DNA from: an uncultured Oscillospiraceae bacterium
GTDB lineage: Bacteria > Bacillota > Clostridia > Oscillospirales > Acutalibacteraceae
DNA: 15,618 nt
Assembly (NCBI GenBank): GCA_900543395.1
Contig: UQQT01000049.1
Span: 1 to 15,618 of the forward strand
Reading direction: 5' to 3'
The notes under the pieces were generated by a model that was not told where the DNA came from, did not search any database, and worked only from the letters and a program-made list of their open reading frames with translations. Positions 14,215-15,618 of this stretch are shown here, in pieces; position 1 is the stretch's first letter; each line of letters opens with the position of its first letter. Made by a program: the position numbers and the translations under genes.

Positions 14215-14230
14215 TGTTTCACGTGAAACA
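14215..14230. other. parS: Perfect parS site upstream of the ATPase gene
   Basis: A second exact TGTTTCACGTGAAACA, 63 bp upstream of the ATPase start codon and in the gap after sleB. ParB loading here could affect the promoter of the ATPase gene. Confidence 0.95.
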
Positions 14231-14251
14231 ATGTTATAAATTTTACATAAC

Positions 14252-14293
14252 AGTAAAAATAAAACAGGCGATTCCGTCCTATAAGAACCGCCT
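14252..14293 (-). terminator. Intrinsic terminator of sleB
   Basis: On the minus strand AGGCGGTT and AATCGCCT (14293-14266) pair over 8 bp with one mismatch, followed by GTTTTATTTTT. It lies just downstream of sleB, which it would terminate. Confidence 0.75.
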
Positions 14294-14340
14294 ATATTAT
14301 ATACAATTATATATATGCGCATTCGGCGTAAAATTAACTG

Positions 14341-15051
14341 TTAAATACAGAATCTGTGACTGCCTATTACCGTGACGACCTTTCTGGAAAGAATCCATTT
14401 GTTTGTGGTTTTTGCGGGATTGTAATAGTAAATGGCTCCCCCGCTCGGATCCCATCCGTTTATAGCAGCCTGCGCCGCCTTTTTAGCTGTGGATGAAGGT
14501 TCGACTCTCCAGTTGCTGTCCGTCACGCAGTCAAACGCGCCTTTTTGATATATAACTCCCGAAACAGTGTTCGGAAACGACGGGTGTTTTACTCTGTTGA
14601 GTATTACCGCGCCGACAGCGACCTGACCGGTGTACGACTCCCCTCTCGCTTCGCCGGCTATAACTTTTGCAAGCAGATAAACGTCGTTGGAGCTGTATGA
14701 TGAATTCGAAGACGCCGACGATGAACCCAGACCCAAATATAACAGAGTTTTAGGCCCCGCAATTCCGTCGGCTGTAATTCCGCAGTTTTTCTGAAATTTG
14801 ATTACCGCGTTTTTCGTCCGAGTCCCGTATATACCGTCGACCGAACCGGTGTAATATCCGAGCTGTTTTAATTTATTCTGAACGTTTCTGACTTCGGTTC
14901 CTCTGCTGCCCAGCTGTGACAAAACTCCGATCGGGTTTTTGTTGTCGTTTGTTTCGGCGTATTGAAAAATAAAGGTCATTGTAACGGCCAATAAAATTAT
15001 AATAAAAATCTGCCATGTTTTCTTTGCTCCGGATTTTATTTTTGCTTTCAT
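14341..15051 (-). CDS. sleB: Spore cortex-lytic enzyme SleB
   Basis: SleB is a lytic transglycosylase that degrades muramic-delta-lactam cortex during spore germination. The 236-residue product has an N-terminal signal or anchor helix (about 13-30), a peptidoglycan-binding domain (about 45-107: LGSRGTEVRNVQNKLKQLGYY through DGIAGPKTLLYLG), a serine-rich linker (about 110-124), and the hydrolase domain with the catalytic-region motif AKVIAGEARGE, then VILNRVKHPSFPNTVSGVIY, GAFDCV and IGSHRF. The start is supported by AGAGGAG upstream of ATG 15051. The usual partner ypeB is not adjacent. A forespore sigma-G promoter is expected but I could not place one. A vegetative hydrolase of the same domain layout is the alternative. 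Confidence 0.85.
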   Translation of the reverse strand: MKAKIKSGAKKTWQIFIIILLAVTMTFIFQYAETNDNKNPIGVLSQLGSRGTEVRNVQNKLKQLGYYTGSVDGIYGTRTKNAVIKFQKNCGITADGIAGPKTLLYLGLGSSSASSNSSYSSNDVYLLAKVIAGEARGESYTGQVAVGAVILNRVKHPSFPNTVSGVIYQKGAFDCVTDSNWRVEPSSTAKKAAQAAINGWDPSGGAIYYYNPAKTTNKWILSRKVVTVIGSHRFCI

Positions 15052-15213
15052 ATATAGATAAACTCCTCTCGGAAATAATAATTACAATGTTATTTTATCC
15101 TCGATTTCGAATACTACTTATATGAAAATAGTGGTTAAAATGTATGGTTTATACTATATATTGTATAGGTAAAAAAATGTTATCGAGAATTAAAAATTTT
15201 TTAAAAAAAGGTG
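15052..15213. other. AT-rich gap between sleB and the rRNA promoters
   Basis: Contains the sleB ribosome binding site and presumably its promoter on the minus strand. I see no small gene with a ribosome binding site and no clear repeat. The bases just upstream of the rRNA promoter (15174-15213) are rich in A-tracts, which would fit an UP element. Confidence 0.5.
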
Positions 15214-15242
15214 TTGACAAGCAAAAAAAAGTGTGGTAATAT
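15214..15242 (+). promoter_or_regulatory. rRNA promoter P1
   Basis: TTGACA (15214-15219), a 17-base spacer and TAATAT (15237-15242), preceded by A/T tracts that could serve as UP element. Transcription would begin near 15249. Confidence 0.85.
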
Positions 15243-15326
15243 ATGCAAGCCGTTTGAGGAGAGGATAACCTCGCAGAACGCAGGAAACCTTGGATTGAGC
15301 GGAAAGAAAAAAAGTTAAAAAAACAC

Positions 15327-15355
15327 TTGACAAGCAGTTTCCGATATGATATAAT
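15327..15355 (+). promoter_or_regulatory. rRNA promoter P2, perfect consensus with extended -10
   Basis: TTGACA (15327-15332), a 17-base spacer and TATAAT (15350-15355) with TGA before the -10. The ten bases TTGACAAGCA are identical in P1 and P2. The P2 transcript would start near 15362 with a GCACT/AGTGC hairpin (15362-15378). Confidence 0.92.
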
Positions 15356-15361
15356 AGCGGA

Positions 15362-15562
15362 GCACTTGAAAAGAGTGCAACGGACCTTGAAAATTAAACA
15401 ACGACAAACAATAAAGTACCCTGAAATTTTTTTGTAGATTTTAGATAAAATTTGCAGCAGTAATTTCCGAGTAATATCGAGAAATGATAAAGTCAGCAAT
15501 GACGAAATGAGTGAATTAAAAGCTCTGAGAGATTGGTACAGCTTCGGCTGTGTTAATACAAT
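15362..15562 (+). other. 16S rRNA leader
   Basis: The leader holds CCTTGAAAATTAAACAACGA (about 15384-15403), a sequence like those in Firmicute rRNA leaders and spacers that is linked with antitermination. A UUCG tetraloop hairpin ACAGC/GCTGT (15538-15551) stands just before the mature 16S end. These are likely processing or antitermination elements. Confidence 0.6.
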
Positions 15563-15618
15563 TTTTTAGAGAGTTTGATCCTGGCTCAGGACGAACGCTG
15601 GCGGCGTGCCTAACACAT
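15563..15618 (+). rRNA. rrs: 16S ribosomal RNA, 5' end only
   Basis: GAGTTTGATCCTGGCTCAG (15571-15589) followed by GACGAACGCTGGCGGCGTGC and CTAACACAT is the universal 16S start with Firmicute-type variants. The mature 5' end is placed by counting back from E. coli position 9, so it is approximate. The gene runs off the window. Confidence 0.98.

Noticed and set aside
15149..15499. 116-residue open frame on the minus strand
   Set aside because: It crosses both rRNA promoters and the leader, has no ribosome binding site, and its Phe/Cys/Lys-rich product looks like translated AT-rich DNA.

Overview
The window spans a chromosomal replication origin of a spore-forming low-GC Gram-positive bacterium, most likely a member of the Clostridia. 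Supporting evidence is the gene order dnaA-dnaN-yaaA-recF-remB-gyrB-gyrA, a noc gene next to rsmG, a SleB-type cortex hydrolase, strong AGGAGG-type ribosome binding sites and the first bases of a 16S rRNA typical of Firmicutes. I cannot name the genus.

Layout. Positions 55-10435 hold a leftward (minus-strand) set: dnaA, then a 278-bp origin-like gap, dnaN, yaaA, recF, remB, gyrB, gyrA and an LCP-family cell-wall ligase. Positions 10436-11318 have no long gene. They contain the dnaA promoter on the minus strand, an AT-rich stretch, and a compact locus that looks like a type I toxin-antitoxin system: a 24-residue hydrophobic peptide with a very strong Shine-Dalgarno and a convergent antisense RNA from a perfect TTGACA-17-TATAAT promoter. 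Positions 11319-12963 hold rsmG and noc on the plus strand. Positions 13085-15051 hold two minus-strand genes, a P-loop ATPase flanked by two perfect parS sites, and sleB. Positions 15052-15618 carry two tandem rRNA promoters, a leader, and the start of 16S rRNA.

How it works together. The left block supplies initiation (DnaA), the sliding clamp (DnaN), gap repair (RecF) and supercoiling control (gyrase). The noc gene and the parS sites tie the region to chromosome organisation and division control. The usual rpmH-rnpA-yidC-jag-mnmE-mnmG block between dnaA and rsmG is absent, and so are parA(soj) and a second parB after noc.

Most interesting points. (1) The dnaA-dnaN gap has no canonical TTATCCACA boxes. 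It carries a co-oriented family of TTTTGAACA-like 9-mers next to a DnaA-trio-like run and an AT-rich segment, and the DnaA recognition helix reads GGKKHSTI instead of GGRDHTTV. This suggests that the initiator and its box have changed together. (2) The toxin-antitoxin-like locus lies inside the origin region. (3) Two perfect parS sites bracket an unrelated ATPase gene, while the only ParB-like protein present carries Noc-type specificity residues.
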